DNA from: Chromohalobacter sarecensis
Lineage (GTDB): Bacteria; Pseudomonadota; Gammaproteobacteria; Pseudomonadales; Halomonadaceae
NCBI RefSeq assembly: GCF_023061135.1
Contig: NZ_JAKGAN010000008.1
Span: forward strand, 1-64,000
Length of the DNA: 64,000 bases
Direction of reading: 5' to 3'
Made by a program: the position numbers and the translations under genes. The stretch's first letter is position 1, and each line of letters starts with the position of its first letter. The notes below the pieces were generated by a model. The model did no database searches. It was not told the origin of the DNA and saw only the letters and a list, made by a program, of their open reading frames with translations. Below are positions 25,999 to 33,967 of the stretch, piece after piece.

Positions 25999-27768
25999 AT
26001 GTCCAAAGTGTTATACGCCTGCAGCCGAAACTCTTGTTTCAATGCCAGTACCAAAGAAAAGCTATATGACGTTTGTAATCATCTTGTTCCGGATAATATC
26101 GCGGTACCTAAACCTCATGTAGTACGTGTCGAAGATGATTTGGCATATGCTGTATGCATGGATAGTGGTGCCCTCCAAGAGTCGGGGGTGAGCTTGCTTC
26201 TGGGGTTTTTGTATGAAAAAAATAAAGTTAGTTGGGATAAACCAAGAACATGCTATCCAGATGGTAATTATGCCTTATTTAGGGTCGATGAGCTCGAGCT
26301 TGAAGTGGTAAGCGATTGTGTTGGGACCAGAACGGTCTGGTATTACCATGATGAAGAGATTTTTGTTGCATCAACGTCGCAACGCGCAATAATCATGTTT
26401 CTTGGAACATTTGAATTTGATGAAAGAGTGATTCCGTGGATGCTATCGACAGGCTCGCTGGGTCCGCAGCTTTCTTGGGATAAAAGGATTAAGCGCCTGC
26501 CGGTCGATAGTTATTTATCGCTTGATAAGAAATCATGGCTTGCTTCTATCACCCAAACTCCCATTAATTTTTCTGTGGTCGATCGTAAGATGGCAGACCA
26601 TGAGAAGTTATTGGCTGATTCGATCGGTCAAGCTGTAGAGTCTTTTAAGAAAATCGATTTTGAGCGATGGGTGCTGCCGCTATCCGGTGGTTATGATAGT
26701 CGCGGAATCTTGTTGTTTATAAAAAATACCATAGGAGCTCCAGATAATCTGAAGGCGATCACGTGGGGCTTAGAGAAATCGCAGTATGAAAAAGGCAATG
26801 ATGCCTATGTGGCTAAGGAACTGGCTCGTTCCGTGGGGATTCAGCATAAATATTACCATACAGATGTTTCTCCAGAGCCGCTCGAAGTGGTTTTTGACCG
26901 ATTCCTTTTTTGCAGTGAAGGCCGTGTTGATCATATTGCTGGGTACATGGATGGTATGGATATTTGGAAAAAGCTCCATGATGAGGGGGTGCATGGAGTC
27001 ATTAGAGGTGATGAAGGCTTTGGAGAGTACCCAGTCTCATCGGAATTGAACGTTAGGAACTTAGTCGGTTGTGGTTTGTGTTCCGACTACAAAAACTTGT
27101 CGCAAATTGCTGATGAGTTTGGGTTTCCCCCTCAGGAAATGCCAGTTGAGTTACTCCAGAAAGAAGGGGAAGCATTTTACGCATGGAGAGATCGGCTTCA
27201 CCAAGAGTATCGTATTCCTACCGTTCTTGCGGCCCTGTCTGATATCAAATGTTCGTATTTAGAGCAAATAAACCCTTTGCTTTCCAGGTCAGTTCTGGAT
27301 GCCGTTAGAAGCTTCCCGGATGATCTTAGGACGGATAAATATTTGTTAAAGAATATCGTTGAATCTATGGAGCCGAGGGTTCCATTTGCCGTTAAGGTCG
27401 CAAATGCTAGCCCTAAAGATATACTCCGAGATAAAGGGTGTGTCGACCTTATGAAATCAGAGATAAACAGTAATTATTCGGCTGGTTTGTTCGGAGCTGG
27501 CTTTGCAAATAGAATTATCAGCGAAATAAAAGTTGGGAATGATAAGCCAAGAAGATGGGATGTGAAAGGACTGGTAAGTTCGCTTTTACCTACCTCAATA
27601 AAGAGCCGGCTGCGTAACACGGTAGCTCGTCGATCGGTCGATGGTAATGTTCTTGCGTTTAGAGTTTTTATGATTATAAAAATGCATAAAATGTTAGTCT
27701 CTGACTCTTCGAGAATGTCTAACTTGCAACACCGTGCAATAGACGAGGCACGCACTGCTAGTAGTTAA
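25999..27768 (+). CDS. Asparagine-synthase-like protein of the EPS locus
   Basis: A 589-residue protein of the asparagine synthase B family. The ATP-pyrophosphatase motif LPLSGGYDSRGIL is intact (about residues 226-238), implying activation of a carboxylate by adenylation. The N-terminal glutaminase-like domain starts MSKVLYACS and lacks the Cys2 nucleophile of true glutamine-hydrolysing enzymes, so ammonia or an amine must come from elsewhere or the domain is structural. AAGGAG lies at a good distance from the ATG. Relatives in O-antigen and capsule loci are thought to amidate sugar carboxylates or attach amino compounds; that role here is inference. Confidence 0.82.
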   Translation: MSKVLYACSRNSCFNASTKEKLYDVCNHLVPDNIAVPKPHVVRVEDDLAYAVCMDSGALQESGVSLLLGFLYEKNKVSWDKPRTCYPDGNYALFRVDELELEVVSDCVGTRTVWYYHDEEIFVASTSQRAIIMFLGTFEFDERVIPWMLSTGSLGPQLSWDKRIKRLPVDSYLSLDKKSWLASITQTPINFSVVDRKMADHEKLLADSIGQAVESFKKIDFERWVLPLSGGYDSRGILLFIKNTIGAPDNLKAITWGLEKSQYEKGNDAYVAKELARSVGIQHKYYHTDVSPEPLEVVFDRFLFCSEGRVDHIAGYMDGMDIWKKLHDEGVHGVIRGDEGFGEYPVSSELNVRNLVGCGLCSDYKNLSQIADEFGFPPQEMPVELLQKEGEAFYAWRDRLHQEYRIPTVLAALSDIKCSYLEQINPLLSRSVLDAVRSFPDDLRTDKYLLKNIVESMEPRVPFAVKVANASPKDILRDKGCVDLMKSEINSNYSAGLFGAGFANRIISEIKVGNDKPRRWDVKGLVSSLLPTSIKSRLRNTVARRSVDGNVLAFRVFMIIKMHKMLVSDSSRMSNLQHRAIDEARTASS

Positions 27769-27956
27769 ATACTAGCCGGATCCTGAGGTAAAGATCTCTA
27801 TTGATTTTCCGGAGTGAGGTGGGCTGCTTTGTAAGGCTCTGGGTAATTATATTTCACGCAATAATATTGAGACTATTTATTGTGAGCGAATTTATAGAAG
27901 TTAGGATGCGAATAATTAAAATTATAAATCAATATGCCGTAGCGGGGTTTCTGTAT

Positions 27957-28829
27957 ATGCGTTCGCTTATAAAGTTGATAAGGCCACACCAGTACCTCAA
28001 GAATGGTTTTGTGCTAGTCGGGCCATTATTTGCCCATCAGTGGGATTTTTTCACACTCTCTCAAGCGCTGTTGGCCTTTCTGGCGTTCTGCTGCATGGCT
28101 AGTGCGGTTTATGTACTCAACGACATCATGGACATCGAGGCGGATCGAGCCCATCCGGTGAAGTGTCGTCGTCCCTTGCCGAGTGGTGCCATTTCCCCCC
28201 GTGCGGCCAAACGACTGCTTGGTGGGCTGATAGCTGCATCGATGATGCTAGCAATGTTGGTTAGCGGCTGGGTCACTCTGTTTGTAGCAACTTATTTTGT
28301 AATCAACATCTTTTACTCCTGGCGCCTTAAGCACATCGTGATCCTCGATGTATTCTTGATCTCGTCCGGCTTCATGCTGCGCATTCTGGCCGGCACGGTG
28401 GGGTTAGGCATCGCGCCGTCCGCGTGGCTGCTGCTGTGCGGTTTGATGGTCACATTGTTCTTAGGCTTCTCCAAGCGACGCGCCGAACTACTGATGCTTG
28501 AAAGTAACGAGCACTGCAACGGAGGGCTGACCCGCCGTGTGTTGGATGATTATAGTCCGGCCATGCTCGAGCAGTTCATTGCTGTCACGGCTGCATGCAC
28601 GGTGCTTGCCTACGGCCTTTATACTGTTTCCCCAAAGACGATCGCCCAGCATGGAAGCGATGGATTGATCTACACCTTACCCTTCGTGGTGTATGGCATC
28701 TTTCGCTATCTTTACCTGCTGCATCAAAAGTCCAAAGGCAATGATACGGCCAAGGACCTGGTTATCGACCGCCACCTGTTGGTCACGGTCGTCGGCTGGG
28801 TAGGGTCGACCCTATGGGTACTAACATGA
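27957..28829 (+). CDS. UbiA-family polyprenyl-phosphate phosphoribosyltransferase (DPPR synthase-like)
   Basis: Membrane prenyltransferase-fold enzyme expected to join 5-phosphoribose from PRPP to polyprenyl phosphate, giving polyprenyl-phosphoryl-5-phosphoribose (as mycobacterial Rv3806c). LIKLIRPHQYLKN, the metal-binding NDIMDIEAD (about residues 54-62) and the YSWRLKHIVILDVFLISSGF second motif match that subfamily rather than quinone prenyltransferases. About nine membrane segments. The frame is open from 27801, but ATG 27957 gives 290 residues, in line with the family. It is followed, with four-base overlaps, by a membrane protein, DprE1-like, DprE2-like and phosphatase genes, which decides the assignment. 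Confidence 0.82.
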   Translation: MRSLIKLIRPHQYLKNGFVLVGPLFAHQWDFFTLSQALLAFLAFCCMASAVYVLNDIMDIEADRAHPVKCRRPLPSGAISPRAAKRLLGGLIAASMMLAMLVSGWVTLFVATYFVINIFYSWRLKHIVILDVFLISSGFMLRILAGTVGLGIAPSAWLLLCGLMVTLFLGFSKRRAELLMLESNEHCNGGLTRRVLDDYSPAMLEQFIAVTAACTVLAYGLYTVSPKTIAQHGSDGLIYTLPFVVYGIFRYLYLLHQKSKGNDTAKDLVIDRHLLVTVVGWVGSTLWVLT

Positions 28830-29797
28830 TGGTGAGGGTCAATTACCTGGAAGGGTGGCGGCTGCGGGCGTTGATCCTCTCCATTGTGGCAGCGACTGCG
28901 GGCTATCTGGCGTTTTCCCTGTGGGGAGGCTGGAATGAGGTGGTAGCCGCCTTCGTGCAGATTGGCTTGGTAGGCACGCTAATCGCTCTATGCTTGTCGC
29001 TGATGAACTACGCCCTGCGGTTCTGTCGCTGGCAGCTCTACTTGTCGCAGCTGGGGCATTGCGTGGCTTGGCCGCCGAGCCTGCGAATCTATCTCAGTGG
29101 CTTTGCTCTGACCACTACGCCCGGTAAGGCGGGGGAGGCTTTCAGGGGCGTACTGCTCAAGCAGCGTGGGGTACCGTTTCCGGCGACCTTTGCTGCCTTC
29201 ATCAGCGAGCGCCTTTCCGACCTCGTGGCCATCGTGTTGCTCACCCTGGTAGGGCTGGCCCAATACCCCCAGGCGCGGGGCATCGTGCTCGCTGGTGTGC
29301 TGGGGATTGTGGTGGTGCTGATCTGCCTATCGAGCCAAACCCTGCTGGACCGGCTGCACCGTTGGGCCTCGGCTCGCCAGGGCAAGCTGATGGCCTTGGT
29401 TACCCATGTCAGCGAGATGCTGGGGGGCGCGCGCCGCTGCCATCGTCCCGGCCTTTTAGGCGTAGCCACCGTGATCAGCGTGGTCGCCTGGGGCGCCGAG
29501 GCACTGGCTTTCTACTGGATGCTGGGCTGGCTCGGTGCTGACATCTCACTGTCGTTTGCCATTTTCGTTTATGCGCTGTCGATGCTGGCCGGCGCGTTGA
29601 GCTTCCTACCGGGGGGGCTGGGGAGCGCTGAAGCGGTGATGGTTTCGCTGCTGGTCCTTAAGGGCATGACCATGCCCGCCGCTATCGCGGCGACCGTATT
29701 CATTCGCCTGGCAACGCTGTGGTTTGCGGTGATGATCGGCTTGGTGGCCCTGATTCATAGCCGTCATGGTGAATCATCTGCAGAGGAGACAGCATGA
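28826..29797 (+). CDS. PF03706 (LPG-synthase-TM-like) membrane protein, candidate lipid-sugar flippase
   Basis: A 323-residue protein with about eight membrane segments. LRFCRWQLYL, the TTTPGKAGEAFRGVLLKQRG loop and ERLSDLVAIV are typical of the lysylphosphatidylglycerol-synthase transmembrane family (UPF0104), but the aminoacyl-transferase domain is absent. ATG 28826 overlaps the upstream stop. Sandwiched between the phosphoribosyltransferase and DprE1-like genes, it may flip polyprenyl-phosphate-pentose across the inner membrane, the job assigned to another protein family in mycobacteria. That function is inferred from position only. Confidence 0.75.
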   Translation: MMVRVNYLEGWRLRALILSIVAATAGYLAFSLWGGWNEVVAAFVQIGLVGTLIALCLSLMNYALRFCRWQLYLSQLGHCVAWPPSLRIYLSGFALTTTPGKAGEAFRGVLLKQRGVPFPATFAAFISERLSDLVAIVLLTLVGLAQYPQARGIVLAGVLGIVVVLICLSSQTLLDRLHRWASARQGKLMALVTHVSEMLGGARRCHRPGLLGVATVISVVAWGAEALAFYWMLGWLGADISLSFAIFVYALSMLAGALSFLPGGLGSAEAVMVSLLVLKGMTMPAAIAATVFIRLATLWFAVMIGLVALIHSRHGESSAEETA

Positions 29798-31095
29798 TCG
29801 CTCCACGTTCATGGAACCGTCTGCCGCGTGTGGCTCCCGACGCGGTCCATGCGCTGACCCAACGCTCCGCTGGCGTTCCGGACAGCCTGCCCAGGCCGTT
29901 ACTGGCCCACGGTAATGGACGTAGCTATGGTGATGTATGCCTGACCGAGCAGGGCACGCTGCTGCTTACCCGAGGGTTAGACCGATTCATTGAGTTCGAC
30001 CCGCAGCAGGGTGTGCTGCGCTGTGAGGCGGGCGTCACCCTGGCCGAGCTCCTCGCTCTGGTGGTGCCACAAGGCTGGTTTTTGCCCAGTACGCCGGGGA
30101 CGCGCTTGGCCACGGTGGGTGGCGCCGTGGCCAACGACGTGCATGGCAAGAACCACCATGCCGTGGGCAGCTTCGGTCATCACGTACGCGCCTTGGAGTT
30201 GTGGCGCAGCGATGGCAGCGTCATCGAATGTCGGCCCGAGGACGGCAACGGCTGGTTTTCGGCGACTATCGGCGGTTTGGGCCTGACAGGATTGATTCGC
30301 TGGGTCGAACTTCAGTTGATCCCTATCCAGAACCCTTGGATGTGGATCGAGTCGCAGCGCTTTGCCAACCTCGAGGAATTCTGGGCAATTAACCGCCGTG
30401 CCGAGGCCCAATGGCCCTATACCGTGGCCTGGATCGACTGCCTGGCCAAGGGCAAGGCGCAGGGTCGAGGCATCCTGCTGGCTGGCCAGCACGCGTCGGC
30501 ACAGGCGGAGCTGCCGGCGTTCAAGGAAGGCGGTAAGCGTATTCCCGTCGACCCACCGTTCTCACTGGTCAACGGCCTGAGCCTGCGAGCCTTCAATACC
30601 CTCTACTACCGGCAACCGGTGAAGCCCCAGGGGGCATTGACCCACTATGTGCCGTACTTCTACCCGCTGGATGCCATTCAGGACTGGAACCGCATCTATG
30701 GGCGGCGTGGCTTCTACCAGTACCAATGCGTGATCCCGCCTCGCGAGGCCGAGGCGGCTACCGCGGCGTTACTCGATACCATTGCAAAGCGCGGGGAAGG
30801 CTCGTTTCTCGCCGTGCTCAAGACCTTCGGAGGCAAGCCCTCGTTGGGGATGCTCTCGTTTCCGCGCCCCGGTACCACCCTGGCACTGGATTTCCCCAAT
30901 CGGGGTGACAAGACCCTGCGCTTGCTGGCAGACCTGGATGCCATCGTGCGTGAGGCCGGCGGCACCCTCTACCCCGGCAAGGATGCCCGCATGCCCGCGA
31001 GTCTGTTCCAGTCCGGCTATCCCGAGTGGGAAGCCTTCAGCAACTACGTCGACCCCGGTTTCTCTTCCCGATTTTGGAAACGTGTGACCTCATGA
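29794..31095 (+). CDS. DprE1-like FAD-linked polyprenylphosphoryl-ribose 2'-oxidase
   Basis: A 433-residue vanillyl-alcohol-oxidase-fold flavoenzyme. HGNGRSYGDVCL and ATVGGAVANDVHGKNHHAVG are the FAD-binding motifs, close to those of mycobacterial DprE1, and GKDAR holds the catalytic-site Lys (Lys396). It should oxidise the ribose 2'-OH of polyprenylphosphoryl-ribose to the keto intermediate, the first half of the epimerisation to arabinose. The position of the benzothiazinone-reactive Cys387 of the mycobacterial enzyme is Ala364 here (LALDF in place of a VCVDF motif). It overlaps both neighbours by four bases. Confidence 0.87.
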   Translation: MIAPRSWNRLPRVAPDAVHALTQRSAGVPDSLPRPLLAHGNGRSYGDVCLTEQGTLLLTRGLDRFIEFDPQQGVLRCEAGVTLAELLALVVPQGWFLPSTPGTRLATVGGAVANDVHGKNHHAVGSFGHHVRALELWRSDGSVIECRPEDGNGWFSATIGGLGLTGLIRWVELQLIPIQNPWMWIESQRFANLEEFWAINRRAEAQWPYTVAWIDCLAKGKAQGRGILLAGQHASAQAELPAFKEGGKRIPVDPPFSLVNGLSLRAFNTLYYRQPVKPQGALTHYVPYFYPLDAIQDWNRIYGRRGFYQYQCVIPPREAEAATAALLDTIAKRGEGSFLAVLKTFGGKPSLGMLSFPRPGTTLALDFPNRGDKTLRLLADLDAIVREAGGTLYPGKDARMPASLFQSGYPEWEAFSNYVDPGFSSRFWKRVTS

Positions 31096-31847
31096 ACTCT
31101 CTCAAACGTGTGATCCTCTTCGGCGCGACCTCCGCGATTGCCGAGCAGACAGCCCGGCAACTGGTCGCCCAGGGTGCCTCCCTCTACTGTGTGGGACGCA
31201 ATAATGACAAGCTCATGGCCCTGATCGATGACCTCAAGGTTCGGGCCAGCGACCAACAGCAGATCGATGGGTGTGCGGCTGATCTAACCGACAGCGATCA
31301 ACATGCTCGACTTATCGATGCTGGCGAGCGAGTGCTGGGCGGCATCGATGGCGTGCTGATCGCTCACGGTACGCTGCCGGACCAGCAGGCCTGTCAGTCG
31401 GACGCCGACTTGACTCGCCAGGAGATCGAAACCAACGCCCTGAGCGTGATCAATCTGCTGACCTTGCTCGCCAACCAGCTCGAGCAGCAACAGCACGGCG
31501 TGATCGCCGTGATCAGCTCGGTGGCCGGCGATCGGGGGCGGCAGAGCAACTATGTCTATGGCGCCGCCAAGGGCATGGTCACGTTGTTTCTCCAGGGCCT
31601 ACGCAACCGGCTGGCCAAGAGCAATGTCGACGTGGTCACCATCAAGCCCGGTTTCGTCGATACCCCTATGACCGCCGAGCTCGATAAAGGTGGGCCGCTG
31701 TGGGCCAAGCCCGAGCAGATCGCCAAGGGCATCATCAAGGCCATGCAGAAGGGCAAAGGCGAAGTGTACCTGCCGTGGTTCTGGTGGGGCATCATGCTGA
31801 TCATCAGGCATATCCCTGAAGCTATCTTTAAACGGATGTCGTTATGA
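31092..31847 (+). CDS. DprE2-like short-chain dehydrogenase (keto-ribose reductase)
   Basis: A 251-residue SDR (mycobacterial DprE2 is 254), which would reduce the 2'-keto sugar made by the DprE1-like enzyme, inverting C2 to give polyprenylphosphoryl-D-arabinofuranose. N-terminal ILFGATSAIAEQTARQL is the modified glycine motif seen in DprE2; the active site is ISSVAGDRGRQSNYVYGAAK (Ser, Tyr-x3-Lys). A C-terminal hydrophobic helix near WWGIMLIIRHIP could hold it at the membrane. ATGA overlaps on both sides. Confidence 0.87.
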   Translation: MNSLKRVILFGATSAIAEQTARQLVAQGASLYCVGRNNDKLMALIDDLKVRASDQQQIDGCAADLTDSDQHARLIDAGERVLGGIDGVLIAHGTLPDQQACQSDADLTRQEIETNALSVINLLTLLANQLEQQQHGVIAVISSVAGDRGRQSNYVYGAAKGMVTLFLQGLRNRLAKSNVDVVTIKPGFVDTPMTAELDKGGPLWAKPEQIAKGIIKAMQKGKGEVYLPWFWWGIMLIIRHIPEAIFKRMSL

Positions 31848-32482
31848 ATCAGCTTCCTGAGTTCGATACTCGTCCCGTCGCATTTTTTGACTTCGATGGC
31901 ACCTTGACGACCGGGGATACTTTGATGCCGTTTCTCAAGTTCGTCGTTGGCAAACCGACCTATTACGCCAAGCTTGCGCTGCTGAGCCCAGTACTCGGTG
32001 CTTATTATGCGAAGATACTGCGTAACGATATTGCCAAGCAAATCGTGCTCAAACAGTACTTAGGGGGATGCCACATTGATGAACTCTTTGCCCTGGGAGA
32101 GCGTTTCAGTGAAGAAGTGATCCCCACCATGCTTCGCCCAGAAGGCATGGAGCGTCTCAGGTGGCACCAGGCCCAAGGGCATGAGTGCGTACTGGTGAGT
32201 GCCTCGATGAATGTTTACCTGAAGTCTTGGGCTAAGCGAGAGCGTTTTTCGGCGGTGATCTGCACAGAGCTAGAAGTTGGCAAGAAGGGCTATGTATCAG
32301 GGAAGATTCAGGGAAAGAATTGTCATGGGGAAGAGAAGGTTAGGCGAATAATTATTTCTAAGTTGGATAGTAGAAGATTGACATATGCGTATGGGGACTC
32401 TAAGGGAGACTTGCCTATGCTTAAGTTGGTGGATCATGGGTTTGTTTTCGAAAGGGGAGTTTTTTCTGTTTCTTCTATTTAG
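31844..32482 (+). CDS. HAD-IB phosphatase, candidate polyprenyl-phosphoribose 5-phosphatase
   Basis: A 212-residue HAD hydrolase of subfamily IB (SerB-like). FFDFDGTLTTGDTL is motif I, VLVSASMNVYL motif II, and YGDSKGDLPML motif IV; Lys in GKNCHGEEK serves as motif III. In the arabinofuranose pathway the 5-phosphate must be removed between the phosphoribosyltransferase and DprE1 steps; mycobacteria use a PAP2-type enzyme, so this HAD protein would be a non-orthologous substitute. The gene is a composite in composition: the first two thirds resemble the GC-rich upstream genes, and the last about 200 bp become AT-rich. Confidence 0.82.
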   Translation: MNQLPEFDTRPVAFFDFDGTLTTGDTLMPFLKFVVGKPTYYAKLALLSPVLGAYYAKILRNDIAKQIVLKQYLGGCHIDELFALGERFSEEVIPTMLRPEGMERLRWHQAQGHECVLVSASMNVYLKSWAKRERFSAVICTELEVGKKGYVSGKIQGKNCHGEEKVRRIIISKLDSRRLTYAYGDSKGDLPMLKLVDHGFVFERGVFSVSSI

Positions 32483-32491
32483 GTGGGAAGA

Positions 32492-33712
32492 GTGGATATT
32501 AAATCAAATGCTTGGGATGTTAGGGATGTCGGAAAAATAAGTTTATTTCTGGCGTGTTCTTTTGTGGCGCTGATTGTCTGGGTCAGGTCGAACCCCCATC
32601 TTTTTTTTAATGGTACGAGTTACTTGAGTGATTGGAATTATACTCATTACCTTTTTAATTATGACGAAGGGTTTGTAAAAAGAGGGATTGTCGGGGATTC
32701 TCTAAAGACCCTTGTAGGCCATGTTTCATATGATTTTGTTAATTTTTTCTCATATATATCCCTTGGGGGGCTTTCCTTTTTGTTTTTTTTGTTTGTTTCG
32801 AAGCCTTACGTAGATTATGGGAGGAGGTTTGGTGCCTTTTTACTCTTGATCTTTGCTGCTACTTCTCCTGCGACTTTGCAGCACTTTGCTTTTGATGTTG
32901 GAAGGTTTGATCTGATCATATATATAGTTTTTATACTGATCATCTTGTCGATAAAATTTCTTGCTGAAAGAAGTGTTTATGCAACTTTTGCTATTGTTGT
33001 TGCAGGGCTCTCTTTGTCAGTCTTATTGCATGAGGCTGCACTTTTTATGATACTGCCTCTTTCTCTTGTTTTTTGGAACTACATTGACCCCTCTAGGAAG
33101 GGGGTTGTTTGTCAGGGTGTTAGTTTTACAGTCATATTTTTCATGACATTTTTGGTTTCTACGCGTGGAGAATATAGTGCGCTTGGGTTTGAAGATCACC
33201 TGGAAGCCTTGAGAGGTGTTTATGGTGATAGGGTGATGAGTAGTTCTCTTGTTGTTATCCATAACTCTTCTCTTGAAGAAAATGTCAGTAGAACAATAAG
33301 GCTTGGCCTTAGTTTTCCACGCATAGTACATCATGGGGCTCTTATTTTCTTCATGATGCCTTTTGCGTATATGATGTATAAGCTTTACATGTCAATACGT
33401 AGCCAGGTTGATATAAGGGTTAAGCTTATTTTTATAGCATCATTATCTCCTTTAGCCCTTTATCCCTTGGGTCAGGATCATTTTAGGTGGTGGTCATTGG
33501 CTATCACAAATATTATATTGTCAATATGCTTTGTTGTTTTGAGGGACAAGGTTATTCGGGAAGGTGTACTGTCATTTTTCGAAGATAGGGTGAGGTTAGT
33601 TGCCTTTGTTGTATTGTTTGGCCTTGTTTCTGGTCCTTTGGGTGTTACAGAAAGTTTTGATGTGGTTGTGTATGCAGCAAAATTTGTAGGATCTATTATT
33701 CCTGGTTTATAG
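32492..33712 (+). CDS. Polytopic membrane protein, candidate GT-C pentosyltransferase or polymerase
   Basis: I do not recognise a characterised family. The protein (about 406 residues) has some 10-11 hydrophobic segments and an N-terminal periplasmic loop containing NYDEGFVKRGIVG, an acidic pair after the first membrane segment as in GT-C glycosyltransferases, which use polyprenyl-phosphate sugars. Other polar motifs inside membranes are LLHEAALFMILP and GQDHFRWW. GTG 32492 with AGGTGGG upstream is the likely start; GTG 32483 is also possible. It is very AT-rich and is the last gene before the operon terminator. By position it would consume the lipid-linked arabinose; a Wzy-type polymerase role is the alternative. 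Confidence 0.6.
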   Translation: MDIKSNAWDVRDVGKISLFLACSFVALIVWVRSNPHLFFNGTSYLSDWNYTHYLFNYDEGFVKRGIVGDSLKTLVGHVSYDFVNFFSYISLGGLSFLFFLFVSKPYVDYGRRFGAFLLLIFAATSPATLQHFAFDVGRFDLIIYIVFILIILSIKFLAERSVYATFAIVVAGLSLSVLLHEAALFMILPLSLVFWNYIDPSRKGVVCQGVSFTVIFFMTFLVSTRGEYSALGFEDHLEALRGVYGDRVMSSSLVVIHNSSLEENVSRTIRLGLSFPRIVHHGALIFFMMPFAYMMYKLYMSIRSQVDIRVKLIFIASLSPLALYPLGQDHFRWWSLAITNIILSICFVVLRDKVIREGVLSFFEDRVRLVAFVVLFGLVSGPLGVTESFDVVVYAAKFVGSIIPGL

Positions 33713-33791
33713 AATAACTACAGCACTCGTAGTGTTCATGTGCTCCACCATCTTGACGGACATCTTACCCTTCAACCGTGTCTGCCCCTGA

Positions 33792-33821
33792 CGCCGGTGC
33801 CTCGTGCACCGGCGTTTTTTT
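33792..33821 (+). terminator. Rho-independent terminator ending the EPS operon
   Basis: CGCCGGTGC (33792-33800) and GCACCGGCG (33806-33814) form a perfect 9-bp stem with a 5-nt loop, followed by seven T residues. It lies 80 bp after the last EPS gene. Confidence 0.9.
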
Positions 33822-33967
33822 GTCATCGCCTTGGCGTGGTACTACCAGCCGGGATGAAAATCCTACTGCGCAAAGGGGCTGTGAGGCGCGCGGGGTTTGC
33901 GCGCTGGAGCCGCTGGGATACGCTTGTCGCCTATCATTCAACAATGACACGGGGCCGGCAAGGCATA

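Noticed and set aside
27801-27956. N-terminal extension of the UbiA-family frame
   Set aside because: AT-rich, with an extra hydrophobic segment not found in the family; the conserved start (LIKLIRPHQ) follows ATG 27957. An intermediate ATG at 27906 cannot be fully excluded.
33740-33967. N-terminal extension of the diguanylate cyclase frame
   Set aside because: It runs through the terminator at 33792-33821, and the expected first membrane segment begins right after ATG 33968.
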